From: Georgenia faecalis | Lineage (GTDB): Bacteria; Actinomycetota; Actinomycetes; Actinomycetales; Actinomycetaceae | Direction of reading: 5' to 3' | Assembly (NCBI RefSeq): GCF_003710105.1 | Contig: NZ_CP033325.1 | Location: 2,542,001 to 2,606,000, forward strand | Length of the DNA stretch: 64,000 nucleotides | The notes under the pieces: generated by a model | Database searches by the model: none | What the model was told of the DNA's origin: nothing | The model's input: the letters and a program-made list of their open reading frames with translations, nothing else | Made by a program: the position numbers and the translations under genes | Shown here: one piece after another, positions 16,658 to 25,389 of the stretch | Position numbering within the stretch: the stretch's first letter is position 1 | Layout: each line of letters opens with the position of its first letter

Positions 16658-17473
16658 TCAGAACTGGCCCAGGGCGAGGCCCCGGGTGAAGGCGCGCTGG
16701 GTGAGCAGGAACAGCACGACGGTGGGGATGGACACGATGAGCCCACCGGCGAGGACCGTGGGCATGGTCGAGCCGCCGTACGTGCTCTGCAGGGCCGACA
16801 GCGCGGTCATCACGGGCCGGGTGTCCGAGGACTGGGTGAGCGTGAGGCCGAGCAGCAGGTCGTTCCAGATGAACGTCGCCTGGAGGATGAAGATCGCCGC
16901 CAGGGCGCTCGTCGACATGGGCAGGTAGATGCGGAAGAAGATCCGCCAGGAGGAGGCGCCGTCGACCACCGCGGCCTCGAACACCTGCCGCGCGATCCCC
17001 GAGAAGAAGTTCCGCATGACGAACGCCGAGAACGGCACGGAGATCACCGCGTAGATGAGGATCATCCCGATCCGGGTGTCGTACAGCCCCACCTCGACGT
17101 AGCCGATGAACAGCGGCATGAGGATCATCTGCAGCGGGAACACCGTGCTGGAGAAGATCAGCACGAACCAGGCGAAGCCGTGCCGCAGGCGCAGCGCGAC
17201 GATGGCGAACCCGGCCGCGGCCCCGACGAGGACAGCCAGGAGCGGGGAGACGATGCTGTACAGCGCCGTCGAGGCGATGCCCTCGGAGATGTCGCCGCGG
17301 TCCCAGGCCGCCGCCATGTTCTCCAGGAGGCCGGAGACCCCCACGGCCTGCCACACGGAGACGACGCCGTACTGGTCGTTGGTCTTCGCGGCGTTGGCGA
17401 GCATGAGGTAGACCGGCGCCAGCCACAGGACCCCGAGAGCGACGAGGATGGACTTGCGTGCCTTGTCGGCCAT
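16658..17473 (-). CDS. Carbohydrate ABC transporter permease (MalG type)
   Basis: A 271-residue inner-membrane permease with six predicted helices. The ATPase-contacting EAA loop reads EAAVVDGASSWRIFFRIYLP (residues 167-186), and the C-terminus ends in RAFTRGLALGQF, as MalG-like subunits do. It pairs with the MalF-type permease, whose TGA overlaps this ATG (TGATG). No ATPase gene lies in the operon, so a shared MsiK/UgpC-type ATPase from elsewhere is expected, as is common in actinobacteria. Confidence 0.93.
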   Translation of the reverse strand: MADKARKSILVALGVLWLAPVYLMLANAAKTNDQYGVVSVWQAVGVSGLLENMAAAWDRGDISEGIASTALYSIVSPLLAVLVGAAAGFAIVALRLRHGFAWFVLIFSSTVFPLQMILMPLFIGYVEVGLYDTRIGMILIYAVISVPFSAFVMRNFFSGIARQVFEAAVVDGASSWRIFFRIYLPMSTSALAAIFILQATFIWNDLLLGLTLTQSSDTRPVMTALSALQSTYGGSTMPTVLAGGLIVSIPTVVLFLLTQRAFTRGLALGQF

Positions 17474-18420
17474 CACAGCTCCTTGCTGTCGGAGAGCTGG
17501 CGGCGCAGGTACAGGACCGACGCCGCGACGGTGACGACGGTGAGCAGGACCGCCACGGCGGCGCCCAGCCCGTAGTCGTTGTTGACGAAGGTCTCCTTGT
17601 ACATCGTCAGGGCGAGGGTCTCCGAGGACCGGCCGGGGCCGCCCTTGGTCATCGCCCAGATGATGTCGAAGGTCTTGAGCGACCCGACGATGGCCAGGCC
17701 CACCACCACGGTGGTGAGCGGGGCGAGCATGGGCCAGGTCATCGTCCGGAACAGCGTCCACCCGGACGCGCCGTCGAGCCGGGCGGCCTCGATGGGCTCC
17801 TTGGGGATGGACTGCAGGCCGATCCCGAACAGCAGGGCGTTGACTCCGGCGCCCTGCCACGTCGCCGCCACGATCATCACCAGGGTGTTGAGCGGGGCGT
17901 CGAGCAGCCAGCGCAGCTCGGTGCCCGGGAGGTGGAGGAACGCCAGCGCCTCGCTCAGCGCCCCGCCGGTCTGGAGGATGAACGTCCAGATGACGCCGAC
18001 GGCGACGCCGGAGATGGCGTAGGGCAGGAGGAACGGCAGCCGGTACCAGAACGACCCCTTGATGTCGTGCGCGAGGACCGCGATGAACAGGCCCAGGCCG
18101 ACGGGGAGGACGAGGGTGCCGACCACCCACAGCAGCGTGTTGCGTACCGAGGTGAAGAACCCGGCGTCGGCGAACATCTCGCGGTACTTCTCCAGGCCCA
18201 CCCACTCGGGGTCACCGAGGCCGTTGAACTCGGTGAAGCTGAGGTAGGTGGTCCACAGGAACGGCAGGTAGAGCAGCACGGCGACGATCGCGAGCGCGGG
18301 CAGGGCGAAGCTGCGCGAGGCCCACCGGTACGTGTCGCGCGGCTTGTTCGCCGGCGCAGGGCCGGGGGCGCCGGCCGCGGGGGGCGTGGTCGGGGTGGCG
18401 AGGGATGTCCTCGAGGTCAT
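17473..18420 (-). CDS. Carbohydrate ABC transporter permease (MalF type)
   Basis: A 315-residue permease with a Pro/Ala-rich cytoplasmic N-terminus (about 30 residues) and six helices. The coupling loop is EAARLDGASGWTLFRTMTWP. The segment FTEFNGLGDPEWVGLEKYREM after the first helix is typical of MalF-like sugar permeases. Its stop overlaps the MalG-type gene and it follows the binding-protein gene by about 58 bases. Confidence 0.93.
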   Translation of the reverse strand: MTSRTSLATPTTPPAAGAPGPAPANKPRDTYRWASRSFALPALAIVAVLLYLPFLWTTYLSFTEFNGLGDPEWVGLEKYREMFADAGFFTSVRNTLLWVVGTLVLPVGLGLFIAVLAHDIKGSFWYRLPFLLPYAISGVAVGVIWTFILQTGGALSEALAFLHLPGTELRWLLDAPLNTLVMIVAATWQGAGVNALLFGIGLQSIPKEPIEAARLDGASGWTLFRTMTWPMLAPLTTVVVGLAIVGSLKTFDIIWAMTKGGPGRSSETLALTMYKETFVNNDYGLGAAVAVLLTVVTVAASVLYLRRQLSDSKEL

Positions 18421-18478
18421 GTCGTCCTCCTGGCGGTGGGCGGGTGCGGGGCCGGCCGGGCCGGCCCCGCACCCGTGC

Positions 18479-19762
18479 TCACTCCTGCTCGGCCCAGTAC
18501 GCCTCGGCCTCGGCCTGCAACCGCTCCAGGCCCGGCACCGGGTCGGGGTTGTTGGTGACGAAGTCGCCGAAGATCTCGGTGGAGAGGGTGTACACCGGCA
18601 GCGGCGTCGCCTCGAGGTAGCGCATCTGCACCTGGAACTCGTCGTTGCCCACGGCCTCGACGAGCGTGGCGAGCTCGGGGTCGGCCACCTCGGCCTTGGG
18701 GTTGAACGAGACGTCGCCCCGCGAGGAGGACCACGCGCCTTGCGCGTCCTCGCCCATCCACCAGGCGCTGTAGTCCAGCGCCGCCTGCTCGTTCTCCGCG
18801 CCCGCGCCCACGCACAGCGGCCCGGTCTCGAGGATCATCTGGTTGGTCTCGGTGTCCGGGTTCATGTTGGGCACCGGGAAGACCCCGTAGTCGGTGCCGG
18901 ACACCGCGCCCACGCTGTCGAGCTGGCCGGTGAAGAAGGTGCCGAAGTAGGCCATCGCCACCTCACCCGTGGACAGCAGCGTCTGCGGGTCGGTGCTCAC
19001 GCCGGGGTCGATGAAGTAGCCGTTGTCCATCATCTCGCCCCACTGCTCCATGACCTCGACGACCTCGGGGTCGGTGTAGCTGGCCTCCCCGGTCTGCAGG
19101 CCCTCGTAGGTCTCGGGCGAGTGCCCGGCGAGGAGCGCCTGGAACCACACGAACTCGAAGATGATGTTCATCTGGTGGAACGGGACGACGTCGTTCTCCA
19201 CCAGGGTGTCCGCCACGGTCTCGAGCTCCTCCCACGTGGTCGGGACCTCGAGGCCGTGCTCGTCGAAGATGTTCTTGTTGTAGTACATCGTCCAGTAGAC
19301 GACGTTGAGCGGGACGCAGTACTGCTTGCCGTCGATGGTGTAGTTGTCGATGAGCCCCTCCGGCACGTCGCCGTTGGCCTCCGCCTCCGCCCACAGGTCC
19401 GTCGTCTCGGCGACCAGACCCTGCTCGACCAGCTCGGCGAGCTGCCCGCCGGTGTGCCAGGTGAACAGGTCCGGCACGGAGTCGGTGCGGAACGCCTGCT
19501 TGACGAAGGCGTCGTAGGCGGTGGGGTCGGAGTAGCCGGTGAAGCTCAGGGTGAGCCCCTCGGGCTCGGAGACCGTGTTCATCTCCTCGAAGCTCGGCTC
19601 CCAGGCCGCCTTGTCGGTGTAGAAGGAGATGGTGACGTCCTCGGCGGGGGCGTCACCGTCGCCGGTGGCGGTGGGATCGCCGTCGTCGCTCGCGCCGGAG
19701 CACGCGGCCAGGGTCAGGGCGAGCGCGGAGAGCGCCGCCGTCGCGCATACAGACTTCCTCAT
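18479..19762 (-). CDS. Extracellular sugar-binding lipoprotein of an ABC importer
   Basis: A 427-residue family-1-type solute-binding protein. Its lipoprotein signal peptide ends LTLAAC (lipid-modified Cys21), followed by an acidic Asp/Gly linker. The mature part carries YDAFVKQAF, PDLFTWHTGGQLAELVEQG and VYWTMYYNKNIFDEHG, a pattern common to oligosaccharide-binding proteins. It is surface-anchored and delivers sugar to the two permeases. The spacing before the permeases is larger than elsewhere in the operon, which is usual where the binding protein is made in excess. Confidence 0.93.
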   Translation of the reverse strand: MRKSVCATAALSALALTLAACSGASDDGDPTATGDGDAPAEDVTISFYTDKAAWEPSFEEMNTVSEPEGLTLSFTGYSDPTAYDAFVKQAFRTDSVPDLFTWHTGGQLAELVEQGLVAETTDLWAEAEANGDVPEGLIDNYTIDGKQYCVPLNVVYWTMYYNKNIFDEHGLEVPTTWEELETVADTLVENDVVPFHQMNIIFEFVWFQALLAGHSPETYEGLQTGEASYTDPEVVEVMEQWGEMMDNGYFIDPGVSTDPQTLLSTGEVAMAYFGTFFTGQLDSVGAVSGTDYGVFPVPNMNPDTETNQMILETGPLCVGAGAENEQAALDYSAWWMGEDAQGAWSSSRGDVSFNPKAEVADPELATLVEAVGNDEFQVQMRYLEATPLPVYTLSTEIFGDFVTNNPDPVPGLERLQAEAEAYWAEQE

Positions 19763-19800
19763 GGGTTTCACCTCGTTGTGATGACTGCGGGGGCGGGGGG

Positions 19801-20955
19801 TCAGGAGACGTCGAGCGTGATCTCGACGAAGCGGGGCCGGTAGATGGAGACGTCCTCGTAGAGCTCGGTGCTGTCGAGGGAGTTGACGTTGTAGGTGACC
19901 AGGAGCGTGTCCCCGTCGCGCAGCTCGGGGTGCTCGTGGGCGTTGTAGCCGATGACGTTGGGGTTGCCGTAGGTGCCGAACGGCCCCACCTCGGGCATGT
20001 CGTAGAGCTTCGTGGCGAAGGTGAACGGCCCCTGCGGCGAGCAGGCGGTGTAGGCGACGATCTCCCGGCTGAAGGGCACCGAGGTGTCCTGGGTGACGAG
20101 GAGGTAGCCGTCGCGGTAGGGCGTGACGCTGTACTCGTTGGCGACGTCGTCGAGGACCCGCGCCGAGGCGGTCTCCTCGCGCGACCACCCCTCGCCGTCC
20201 CAGTAGCGCCACCGATTGAGGTCGGTGAGGTCGCCGCCGAGGGCGCGGGCCACGTGCAGGTACTTCTCGGCACCCAGGTCCTCGACGCCGTAGACGTAGA
20301 CGTGGCCACCGATGCGCTGGTACCACGAGGCCCACTGGATGCCCGCCTCCGAGGGGAGCGGGTCGAGCGAGGTGACCTCCCACGTCCGGGTGTCGAGCGT
20401 GACCAGCGAGTTGCCCGTCCACGCCCAGTCCCACGGGCCCGCGCCGAACCGGGCGAAGTCGAGGACGCCGACCTGCAGGTCGCCCCGCCGGGTGGCGAGG
20501 CCGGCGCCGAACCAGCGCCAGTCCACGCCCGGCGAGGGACCCACGATGCTCTGCGGGTCGGTGGGCGTGCCGCCCGTGACGGTCTCGAGCTCGTCGTCGT
20601 CCTGGACGATGATCGAGTTGTTGAGGAACGGGGTGGTCAGCGGCCGGGTCCCGTCCGGGTTGACCGGTCCGAGGAAGGTGTCGGAGAAGATCCACGCCGT
20701 CGACCCGTCCCGCAGCGGGACGGAGTACGTGCTGTCCGCACCGGTCCAGCCCACGCCCGAGTCGCCGTAGGACGTGAAGAGGTCGGTGAGGTCGTCGTCC
20801 ACCTCGGCGGTGGCGGTGATGGTGGCGCCGGCGAGCGAGCAGGTGGGGCCCGCCGGTCGTCCGGTGGGAACGCCCGGGGCCGCCGTGGCGGTCCCAGCGC
20901 TGAGGAGCAGGGCACCCAGGCAGAGGGTGCCGGTGAGCAGTGCATGCTTCGTCAT
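19801..20955 (-). CDS. Secreted DUF4185-like beta-propeller protein
   Basis: A 384-residue protein with a clear signal peptide (cleavage near residue 26, ...GTATAA). The mature chain shows a repeating Trp/Asp pattern: AWIFSDTFLGPVNPDGTR, FLNNSIIVQDDDE, WRWFGAGL, WASWYQRIGGHVYVYG and YGNPNVIGYNAHEHPEL. This fits DUF4185/DUF5005-type five-bladed propellers related to glycoside-hydrolase folds. It could bind or cleave an extracellular glycan. It lies between the GntR regulator and the binding-protein gene, so an outside-the-cell step of the same pathway is inferred. Confidence 0.7.
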   Translation of the reverse strand: MTKHALLTGTLCLGALLLSAGTATAAPGVPTGRPAGPTCSLAGATITATAEVDDDLTDLFTSYGDSGVGWTGADSTYSVPLRDGSTAWIFSDTFLGPVNPDGTRPLTTPFLNNSIIVQDDDELETVTGGTPTDPQSIVGPSPGVDWRWFGAGLATRRGDLQVGVLDFARFGAGPWDWAWTGNSLVTLDTRTWEVTSLDPLPSEAGIQWASWYQRIGGHVYVYGVEDLGAEKYLHVARALGGDLTDLNRWRYWDGEGWSREETASARVLDDVANEYSVTPYRDGYLLVTQDTSVPFSREIVAYTACSPQGPFTFATKLYDMPEVGPFGTYGNPNVIGYNAHEHPELRDGDTLLVTYNVNSLDSTELYEDVSIYRPRFVEITLDVS

Positions 20956-20997
20956 CTCTCGTCACCTCGTCGTGAACGATGGAGTGGTGCACGGGCA

Positions 20998-21708
20998 CTA
21001 CGGGGTCAGGGGCGTACCGATCACCTCCGCGACACCGACGAGGTGGCTCTCGACCACCTGGCGGACACGGTCGGCCTCGCCCGCCTCGATGAGGCGGACG
21101 ATCTCCTCGTGCTCGGCGTGGTCCGCGTGCGGGTCGCCGTGGAGCGCGAGGATCTGCTGCTGCTCATCGGCGTGGATGAGGAGGATCGCGTCGAGGATCT
21201 CCTCGACGATGGGGTTGCCGGCCGTGACGGCGATGGCGCGGTGGATGTCGATGTTCACCCGCCACAACCGCTCGTCGCCGCTGGTGAGGCAGCGCCGCGC
21301 CTCCGCGACCTTCACGCCGAGGAGCTCGAGCCCGTGCGGGGCACGGACGGTGGCGGCCTGCGCCGCGACGGACGGCTCGAAGAGCTGGCGGGCCTGGATG
21401 AGGGCGACGAGCTTGTGGCGGTCGGGCCGCGGGGGCGCCGCGTTGACGAGCACGCTGCGGTGGAAGTTCGGGCCGACGTAGACGCCGGAGCCGTGCCGGA
21501 AGGTGAGCATCCCCAGGCCCTCGAGCCGTCGCAGCGCCTCGCGCATGGTGGGCACGGCGACGCCGAACTCGCCGGCGAGCTCGCGCAGGGGACCGATCTT
21601 CATCCCGGGCTCGATGCCGCGCCGGCTGATCATCTCCACCACGGCACTCACCAGCGCCGACGTGAGGTCGGGCCGGTGTGGCGCGGCGTCGCGGCCCACG
21701 GTGGTCAC
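20998..21708 (-). CDS. GntR/FadR-type transcriptional regulator
   Basis: A 236-residue regulator with an N-terminal winged helix (about residues 16-80; PLRELAGEFGVAVPTMREALRRLEGLGML) and a C-terminal all-helical FCD effector domain. The metal-binding-type residues are visible in DIHRAIAVTAGNP and in the HAEHEEIV/VESHL helices. FCD regulators often sense sugar acids or carboxylates. GTG 21708 is the best start. It is the promoter-proximal gene of the carbohydrate operon and the likely pathway-specific, self-regulating repressor. AT-rich direct repeats lie just upstream. Confidence 0.9.
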   Translation of the reverse strand: MTTVGRDAAPHRPDLTSALVSAVVEMISRRGIEPGMKIGPLRELAGEFGVAVPTMREALRRLEGLGMLTFRHGSGVYVGPNFHRSVLVNAAPPRPDRHKLVALIQARQLFEPSVAAQAATVRAPHGLELLGVKVAEARRCLTSGDERLWRVNIDIHRAIAVTAGNPIVEEILDAILLIHADEQQQILALHGDPHADHAEHEEIVRLIEAGEADRVRQVVESHLVGVAEVIGTPLTP

Positions 21709-21710
21709 CT

Positions 21711-21792
21711 GGTCATCAAATCATCAGATCACTTGGCGCACAAGGACTTCCTGATCTTCTCCCGACCGATGAGTTTGGCCCGACCGATGGGT
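21711..21792. promoter_or_regulatory. Candidate operator region between gntR and the hydrolase gene
   Basis: Two repeated words occur in an unusually AT-rich stretch: TCATCA at 21713-21718 and again at 21721-21726, followed by AGATCA, and CCCGACCGATGRGT at 21761-21774 and 21779-21792 (18 bp apart). Either set could be the binding site of the neighbouring GntR protein, and this is the only room for the operon promoter. Function is inferred from position. Confidence 0.4.
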
Positions 21793-21853
21793 CAGCACGG
21801 GTGAGCGGGCACGACCGCGTCCGCGTTCCCCTCGGACCCCCAGGAGCAGCACC

Positions 21854-22729
21854 ATGTCAACCACCACGACGAGCACCCGCACGCTCGACGTCCCCGGCGC
21901 CACGCTCACCTACGACGTCCGCGGTCCGCTGCCCCCGGCGGACGGGCAGCCCCCGCTCCTCCTCATCGGCCAGCCCATGGACGCCGGCGGCTTCGCCACG
22001 CTCGCCTCCTACTTCCCCGACCGCACGGTGATCACCTACGACCCCCGCGGCCTCGGCCGCAGCGTCCGCCACGACGGCCTGAAGACGCAGAGCCCCGAGC
22101 AGCAGGCCGACGACCTGCACCGCCTCCTCGAGGCGCTCGGCACCGGCCCGGTGGACCTCATGGGCAGCAGCGGGGGGGCCGTCACGGGTCTGTGCCTCGT
22201 CGCCACGCACCCGGAGGACGTGCGCACCTACGTCGCGCACGAGCCGCCCCTGCTCACCGTGCTGCCCGATGCCGAGGAGGCCGAGGCGGCCACCCGGCGG
22301 GTCGACGCGATCTACGCCGAGCGCGGGGAGAACTGGGGCATGGCGGCGTTCATGGCCCTCACCTCCTGGCAGGGCCCGTTCCCGGCCGACTTCCTCAGCG
22401 AGCCCGTCGATCCGGCGGGGTTCGGCATGCCCACGGACGACGACGGCTCGCGCGACAACCCGCTGCTCTCCGGCGTCGCGAAGGCGATCACCGGCTACCG
22501 CCCGGACGTCGAGGCCCTCACCGCCGGCCCCACGCGCGTGGTCATCGCGGCGGGGATCGAGAGCAAGGGGATCCTCACGTGGCGGGCGAGCGAGGCGCTG
22601 GCGCAGGCCCTCGGCACCGAGCTGGCGGTCTTCCCCAGCCACCACGGCGGGTTCATGGGCGGCGAGCACGGCTGGGCCGGCGAGCCCGAGGCCTTCGCCG
22701 CACGGCTGCGCGAGGTGCTCGCCGGCTGA
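21854..22729 (+). CDS. Alpha/beta hydrolase
   Basis: A 291-residue alpha/beta-hydrolase. The nucleophile elbow is GSSGGAV with the central Ser near residue 105, the oxyanion region is LLLIGQPMDAGGF, and DPRGLGRS follows strand 4. The catalytic His is expected in PSHHGGFMGG near the C-terminus. Such proteins include esterases and peptidases; the substrate is not evident. ATG 21854 is preceded by GGAGCAG. It diverges from the gntR operon and might be controlled through the same intergenic region. Confidence 0.88.
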   Translation: MSTTTTSTRTLDVPGATLTYDVRGPLPPADGQPPLLLIGQPMDAGGFATLASYFPDRTVITYDPRGLGRSVRHDGLKTQSPEQQADDLHRLLEALGTGPVDLMGSSGGAVTGLCLVATHPEDVRTYVAHEPPLLTVLPDAEEAEAATRRVDAIYAERGENWGMAAFMALTSWQGPFPADFLSEPVDPAGFGMPTDDDGSRDNPLLSGVAKAITGYRPDVEALTAGPTRVVIAAGIESKGILTWRASEALAQALGTELAVFPSHHGGFMGGEHGWAGEPEAFAARLREVLAG

Positions 22730-22829
22730 TGGGCGGCGGGCCGGAGCGGCCGGCGCTGCGCCGCCTCCCCCAGCCCCCGGCGCCGCCCGCCCGGTGCGGG
22801 GCGGGCGACGCCGGGCGCTCGGCGGGTGC

Positions 22830-23336
22830 TCAGGCGTCCCGCAGGACCTCGGTGACGAACCGCGCCGCACGCTCGCGCAGGCCGGCGATCCGCGCCTCGA
22901 CGACGTACTCGCGCATCGTCGGGTCGTCGCCCACCTCGATGCTCGTCGGGGGCCGGCGGACGTTCGCCGAGCACCCGAACTCCGTGCAGATGAGGGTGCC
23001 GACGCTGTCACCGCGCCGCCCGGCCGCCCCCGCCCGGCGGGCGACGTACAGGCTCACGTCGTCGGTGACGACGATGTCCTCGCACCAGGCGCACTGAGCG
23101 CGGCGACGGCGCCCCGCCGCCTTGGGGTCGGTGGAGCGCAGGCGGATGCCCGTGGGTCCGCCGTCGAGCTCGACGACGGCGTACGCCGCGAGCGGTGCCT
23201 TGCGGTCGCGCCAGCCGAGGTACTCCAGGCGGTCCCAGCGGAGGACGTCGAGGTCGGGGAGCGTCGCGGTGGCGGCCTCGCGGCGGGAGGCGTTGACGAA
23301 GGACGCGCGGATCTGCTGCTCGGTGAGGGCAATCAT
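22830..23336 (-). CDS. FBP-family (FusB-like) EF-G-binding protein
   Basis: A 168-residue protein with an N-terminal helical region (MIALTEQQIRASFVNAS) and a C-terminal treble-clef zinc finger: CAWC about residues 82-85, and a second Cys pair in ICTEFGCS. This is the layout of the FBP/FusB fold that binds elongation factor G and can rescue ribosomes stalled by fusidic acid. Whether this copy gives resistance is unknown; many actinobacteria carry one as a housekeeping protein. GGAAG precedes ATG 23336. A 31-codon ORF with a strong ribosome site lies about 170 bases upstream on the same strand. Confidence 0.85.
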   Translation of the reverse strand: MIALTEQQIRASFVNASRREAATATLPDLDVLRWDRLEYLGWRDRKAPLAAYAVVELDGGPTGIRLRSTDPKAAGRRRRAQCAWCEDIVVTDDVSLYVARRAGAAGRRGDSVGTLICTEFGCSANVRRPPTSIEVGDDPTMREYVVEARIAGLRERAARFVTEVLRDA

Positions 23337-23503
23337 GGTGGGGTCTTCCGGGACGTGGGGTGCCGCGTCCGGCCCAGGCGACGACGTCGCGGGGCGGCAG
23401 GCGGCAGGGCAGGGGACATCTGCGCCCGTCCCGCACGGAGGACCGACGAACACCCCGCACCACGGGAGGCGACAGCCTCAGGGGCGCTGCGGAGACCGAC
23501 CGC

Positions 23504-23599
23504 TCAGCGGTGGGTTCGGGTCTGGCGGGACGCGGCGCGCGTCGCCAGCCTTGGGCAGGCCGTCGTGGCCACCCCGCAGCCTGCGGTGACGTCGTCCAT
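23504..23599 (-). CDS. 31-residue ORF; possible leader peptide of the FBP gene
   Basis: ATG 23599 is preceded by GAGGAG at about 8 bases, one of the best ribosome sites in the region, and opens a 31-codon frame starting MDDVTAGCGVATTACPRLA and ending QTRTHR. I do not recognise the peptide. It lies between glutamate decarboxylase and the FBP gene, in the direction of both. Known fusB genes are induced by translational attenuation through a leader peptide, so a leader role is a reasonable but unproven guess. Confidence 0.35.
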   Translation of the reverse strand: MDDVTAGCGVATTACPRLATRAASRQTRTHR

Positions 23600-23763
23600 C
23601 CGCGTTCTCCTCGTCCGGTCAGGTCCTCGTGGGGGTCTGGTCCCTCCCGCGCGTACTCGCTCGGGGCGACTCCCGCCGACGAGCGTGTCACACCGTGCCG
23701 TCGCGGTCCACGGCAATACTGCCGGCGCGCCCGTCCCGAGGTCGCCGCACGGCGGGCCTCGGC

Positions 23764-25170
23764 TCAGTGGTGGAAGCCGGAGCGCTGACCCTCGGTCGGC
23801 ATCGGGCCGGTGAGCGCGTCGAGGTAGGCCACCTCCTCGCGCAGGTCGGCAAGGAACGCCGAGGCGAGGTCGTGGCTCAGGCCGTTGCGCACCACGATCC
23901 GCTGGACCGTGAGGTCCGTGAGGTCGTCGGGCATGGGATACGCGGGCACCAGCCAGCCCTTCGTCCGCAGCCGGTCCGACAGGTGGTAGAGGTTCCAGTT
24001 CTCCGTGTGGCCCTGGCGCAGGCTCCAGGCGAACACCGGGATGTCGGATCCGTCGTTCCAGAGCTCGAACGCCGCCATCGTCGCGATCTCGCCGGAGAGG
24101 TAGAGCGCGACGTCGCGGGCCGTCCGCTGGACCGCTTCGTAGCCGGCGCGTCCGAGCCGGATGAACAGGTAGTACTGCAGCAGCACCTGCGCGCCGGGCC
24201 GCGAGAAGTTGAGGGCGAACGTCGGCATGTCGCCACCGAGGTAGGACACCCGGAAGACGAGGTCCTCGGGCAGGCAGTCCTGGTCCCGCCAGACGACCCA
24301 GCCGAGACCCGGGTAGACGAGCCCGTACTTGTGCCCGGACGTGTTGATCGATGCCACGCGCGCGACCCGGAAGTCCCACTCGAGGTCCGGCTGCACGAAC
24401 GGCGCGATCATGGCGCCCGAGGCGCCGTCGACGTGGATCGGCACGTCGACGCCGGTCGAGTCCTGGATCCGGTCGAGCGCCGCGGCGATCTGCGTCACGG
24501 GCTCGTACATCCCCGTGTAGGTGACGCCCATGATCGCGACGACGCCGATGGTGTTCTCGTCCACGTACTTCTCGAGCTCGTGGCCGTCGAGGACCTTGTG
24601 CTCGAGCGAGATCGGCACGTAGCGGGCCTCGACCTCGAAGTAGTTGCAGAACTTCTCCCAGCACACCTGCACGGCGCTCGACAGCACGAGGTTCGGCCGG
24701 TCCGTGGCCATGCCCGCCGCGCGCCGCGCGTGCTGCCAGCGCCGCTTGAGCGCGAGGCCCCCCAGCATGGCCGCCTCCGACGAGCCGATGGTCGAGGTGC
24801 CGATGGCCTGCTCGGGGTCGGGGGCGTGCCAGAGGTCGGCGAGCATGGTCCAGCACCGCGTCTCCACGGCGGCGGTCTGGGGGTACTCGTCCTTGTCGAT
24901 CATGTTCTTGTCGGCGGCCTCGATGTAGAGGCGGGACGCGTACTCGTCCATCCAGGTGCCGACGAACGTCGCGAGGTTGAGCCGGGCGTTGCCGTCGAGC
25001 ATCGCCTCGTCGTGGACGATCTGGTAGGCGGTCGCCGGCAGCGACGGGTCCTGCGGGAGCCGGAACTTCGGCACCGAGGTGGCCTCGCCCGGCCTGGCAA
25101 AGACGGGATTGAGGTCGACGACGTCGCGCTCTCCCGTGTGGCGTGCCGCTCGACGCGCATTCGTCACCAT
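23764..25170 (-). CDS. gad: Glutamate decarboxylase
   Basis: A 468-residue PLP enzyme converting glutamate to GABA and CO2 while consuming a proton, in the cytosol. Length and layout match E. coli GadB (466). The PLP lysine is Lys281 in NTSGHKYGL, and IHVDGASGAMIAPF carries the cofactor aspartate. The stretches GTSTIGSSEAAMLGG and FSRPGAQVLLQYY are also conserved. ATG 25170 opens MVTNARRAARH. No glutamate/GABA antiporter lies beside it. It is read alone, about 220 bases downstream of the tmRNA gene. Confidence 0.95.
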   Translation of the reverse strand: MVTNARRAARHTGERDVVDLNPVFARPGEATSVPKFRLPQDPSLPATAYQIVHDEAMLDGNARLNLATFVGTWMDEYASRLYIEAADKNMIDKDEYPQTAAVETRCWTMLADLWHAPDPEQAIGTSTIGSSEAAMLGGLALKRRWQHARRAAGMATDRPNLVLSSAVQVCWEKFCNYFEVEARYVPISLEHKVLDGHELEKYVDENTIGVVAIMGVTYTGMYEPVTQIAAALDRIQDSTGVDVPIHVDGASGAMIAPFVQPDLEWDFRVARVASINTSGHKYGLVYPGLGWVVWRDQDCLPEDLVFRVSYLGGDMPTFALNFSRPGAQVLLQYYLFIRLGRAGYEAVQRTARDVALYLSGEIATMAAFELWNDGSDIPVFAWSLRQGHTENWNLYHLSDRLRTKGWLVPAYPMPDDLTDLTVQRIVVRNGLSHDLASAFLADLREEVAYLDALTGPMPTEGQRSGFHH

Positions 25171-25322
25171 GGTGCCCCCCGGCTCCATCGGGCCCCGGCC
25201 GGGCCGGACCATCGGCTCCAGGCTAGGCCGGGTAGTGACGACACGCACATGGCGGTGCGGCTCAGCCGCCCACCGCCCGGTGCGCGCCAGGCGCGACACC
25301 GAAGGCACCGGGACACACGTAA

Positions 25323-25347
25323 GGCCCGCCCCCAAGGGGGACGGGCC
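25323..25347 (-). terminator. Terminator hairpin after ssrA
   Basis: GGCCCGCCCCC and GGGGGACGGGCC pair over 11 bp with one bulged A and an AA turn, about 45 bases past the 3' end of tmRNA. There is no T-run. A second small hairpin (CCCCGC/GCGGGG) lies nearer the tmRNA end at about 25369-25385. Confidence 0.5.
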
Positions 25348-25389
25348 GTACGCATACAGGGATGTTCCCCGCACGGGGCGGGGACTCGG

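Noticed and set aside
23764-25170. Glutamate decarboxylase acid-resistance operon
   Set aside because: No glutamate/GABA antiporter or glutaminase gene is adjacent, so only the enzyme is claimed.
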